NCBI GenBank assembly: GCA_000496215.1
Contig: KI543199.1
Span: 10,639 to 17,518, forward strand
Length of the DNA: 6,880 bases
Origin: an uncultured archaeon A07HN63
GTDB lineage: Archaea > Halobacteriota > Halobacteria > Halobacteriales > Haloferacaceae
Direction of reading: 5' to 3'
In this document: positions 5,982-6,880 of the stretch, in pieces
How the letters are laid out: every line of letters starts with the position of its first letter
Numbering within the stretch: the first letter of the stretch is position 1
Made by a program: the position numbers and the translations under genes
The notes under the pieces: model-generated
What the model saw: only the letters and a program-made list of their open reading frames with translations
Told to the model about the DNA's origin: nothing
Database searches by the model: none

Positions 5982-6653
5982 TCAGAGGCTTGGCTCCGAC
6001 TCCTCGATGTCGATATCGAGATCGTCGAAGTCATCGTCCAGCTCGTCGTTCTCGACGGCGCTGTTGAGATCGACCTGTTCCTCCGATACCTCGCCGGCCT
6101 CCATCTCACGCATCAGCTCGAGTTCCTCGTCGGCACCGGTTTCGAGCTCCTGATCGAGAATCTCGACATCGAGGGCCTCCTGCACCTGCTTCATATCCTC
6201 GATTTCGAGGCCGAACTCGGCCATCTGGTCCATGACCTGCTGCTGGAGTTCCTGTGCGTTGAGCTCCTCATCCATCAGCCGGTCCAGTTCGTAGGATTCC
6301 TGATCGCCGTTGTGCATCGATAGCACGTCTCTCATCCCCTCGATAGAGATGATCGTCCCGAGCTTGATGCTGTTGGCCTTGTGTTTTTTCTTCTTGACCT
6401 CGTATTTCTTTTTCTCGAATTTCGCCTTCTGTGCGTACTGCTTTCGCCGGAACTCCTCGGCTTCGGCGCCCTTCTGGAGGAGTTTCTGGTATCGCTCCCC
6501 GTGTTTCTCCATCTCGTTTTCGATCTGTCTGAGGTTCTGTTCGAGTTTCGTCTTGTCCTTGCGGAGCTCTTTCCGACCGTAGACGCTCTCATCGAGGAGC
6601 GTCGCCGTGTCGTCGGTTCCGAACCGGTCCTGAACCCATGCGCTGATATCCAT
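5982..6653 (-). CDS. Charged coiled-coil protein, ESCRT-III (Snf7/Vps2)-like layout; function unproven
   Basis: The protein has 223 residues and starts at ATG 6653, 24-29 nt downstream of a TATA element. I do not recognise it by a definite motif. Residues about 25-98 are long helices beginning ELRKDKTKLEQNLRQIENEM. They end in an extremely basic stretch (69-98) with twelve Lys and two Arg, which is very unusual for a haloarchaeal protein. Residues about 100-190 are amphipathic helices rich in Met, Gln and Leu. The tail is acidic, with DEELELMREMEA (175-186) and a run of Asp at 203-215. A basic helical N-terminal half, an acidic C-terminal half and a length near 220 residues are the hallmarks of ESCRT-III proteins, which polymerise on membranes and are remodelled by Vps4. 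The neighbouring AAA ATPase fits this. Alternatives are a PspA-like membrane protein, a nucleic-acid-binding coiled coil or a generic AAA adaptor. There is no signal peptide or membrane helix. As first gene it would be the most abundant product of the operon. Confidence 0.88.
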   Translation of the reverse strand: MDISAWVQDRFGTDDTATLLDESVYGRKELRKDKTKLEQNLRQIENEMEKHGERYQKLLQKGAEAEEFRRKQYAQKAKFEKKKYEVKKKKHKANSIKLGTIISIEGMRDVLSMHNGDQESYELDRLMDEELNAQELQQQVMDQMAEFGLEIEDMKQVQEALDVEILDQELETGADEELELMREMEAGEVSEEQVDLNSAVENDELDDDFDDLDIDIEESEPSL

Positions 6654-6676
6654 TATCTCATGTTACTGTCTCCCAC

Positions 6677-6682
6677 TATAAT
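6677..6682 (-). promoter_or_regulatory. TATA-box candidate of the four-gene operon
   Basis: On the minus strand ATTATA (followed by GTGGG) sits at -24 to -29 from the A of ATG 6653. The spacing is identical to that of the TATA candidate upstream of the kinase gene. The leader carries no Shine-Dalgarno sequence close to the ATG, which fits a transcript starting at or within a few bases of the start codon. Confidence 0.55.
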
Positions 6683-6726
6683 GGTTTTCTGCTTAATTCG
6701 CTGGCCCAGCCGGGGCACGCACCACC

Positions 6727-6741
6727 CAAATATAATATTTG
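6727..6741. promoter_or_regulatory. 15-bp AT-rich palindrome in the upstream region of the operon
   Basis: CAAATAT-A-ATATTTG is a perfect inverted repeat of two 7-bp arms around one central base. It lies 45-59 bp upstream of the operon TATA candidate, within the AT-rich tract 6725-6790. It could be an operator for a dimeric regulator or a TATA/BRE element of a divergent transcript. The sequence cannot decide which. Confidence 0.35.
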
Positions 6742-6880
6742 ATAACCAAATTCATCCCACAAATCCATTAGGGTGAACACATAAAAATCAGTAATTGTGA
6801 CAGTATCGACTCCGCTACCACCTGTGTCCGAACCAGCCGCACCTCAACTTTCGCGAGAATCGACCCGTTCAGTGGCTCGG

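Larger units (their letters stand above)
6654..6880. other. Right-edge intergenic region without a supported gene
   Basis: These 227 bases hold the operon promoter candidate, the palindrome and an AT-rich tract up to about 6796, and then return to higher GC. From GTG 6797 one plus-strand frame is open to the window end (28 codons), but it is too short to judge. A second possibility is that 6845-6880 is the tail of a minus-strand gene ending in a TGA near 6845. No tRNA, repeat array or terminator hairpin is seen. Confidence 0.5.

Noticed and set aside
4760..6067. Long plus-strand open frame (435 codons) opposite the AAA gene
   Set aside because: It is an antisense shadow of a GC-rich gene. 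The minus-strand frame carries complete AAA motifs, while this one gives an Arg/Gly/Val-rich product with no domain pattern.
5981..6109. 43-codon upstream extension of the AAA reading frame
   Set aside because: It lies inside the coiled-coil gene in another frame and encodes Arg/Ser/Thr-rich sequence. ATG 5980, one base after the preceding stop, is the better start.
6384..6389. Run of six A (minus strand) in the Lys-rich coding part as a slippery frameshift site
   Set aside because: It is in frame as AAG AAA AAA CAC, which does not fit the X XXY YYZ arrangement, and no alternative frame downstream leads to a plausible product.
6653..6661. Two-codon upstream frame ATG AGA TAA overlapping the start of the coiled-coil gene
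   Set aside because: If the transcript is leaderless and starts near 6653, this ATG would not be transcribed. Such a short frame arises easily by chance.
6797..6880. Possible plus-strand gene starting at GTG 6797 and running off the window
   Set aside because: Only 28 codons are visible, there is no TATA element at the right distance and no recognisable motif. It needs sequence beyond the window.

Overview
The window looks like chromosomal DNA of a haloarchaeon (class Halobacteria). It has high GC, strongly Asp/Glu-rich proteins, a haloarchaeal-style Htr transducer, a soluble PAS histidine kinase, and TATA elements about 24-29 nt upstream of start codons that lack a Shine-Dalgarno sequence, as expected for leaderless transcripts. 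I cannot name the genus.

Layout. At the left edge the plus strand carries the 3' part of a methyl-accepting chemotaxis transducer (2-1141; its start lies outside the window). It converges, with only 26 nt between stop codons, on a minus-strand gene for a cytosolic PAS/histidine kinase (1168-2232). A 190-nt spacer with an AT-rich promoter region follows. The rest of the window is a four-gene minus-strand cluster, in transcription order: a highly charged coiled-coil protein (6653-5982), an AAA+ ATPase (5980-4805), an FHA-domain protein (4808-4092), and a Ser/Thr protein kinase with an unrecognised C-terminal domain (4012-2423). The first three are packed with a 1-nt gap and a 4-nt ATGA overlap, so they are almost certainly co-transcribed and translationally coupled. 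The kinase follows after 79 nt and has its own TATA candidate. The right edge (6654-6880) is AT-rich promoter DNA with a 15-bp palindrome and no gene I can support.

How the genes may work together. The most interesting feature is the four-gene cluster. The coiled-coil protein has the size and charge layout of ESCRT-III/Snf7/Vps2-type proteins (basic helical N-terminal half, acidic C-terminal half). The ATPase has the layout of Vps4: a small helical MIT-like N-terminal domain, a flexible linker and one AAA module. An FHA phosphothreonine reader and a Ser/Thr kinase complete the set. My working model is a polymer-forming protein remodelled by its own AAA ATPase under phospho-signalling control. 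The domain calls for AAA, kinase and FHA are readable from motifs. The ESCRT-III and MIT resemblances are pattern-level inferences that need profile or structure comparison.
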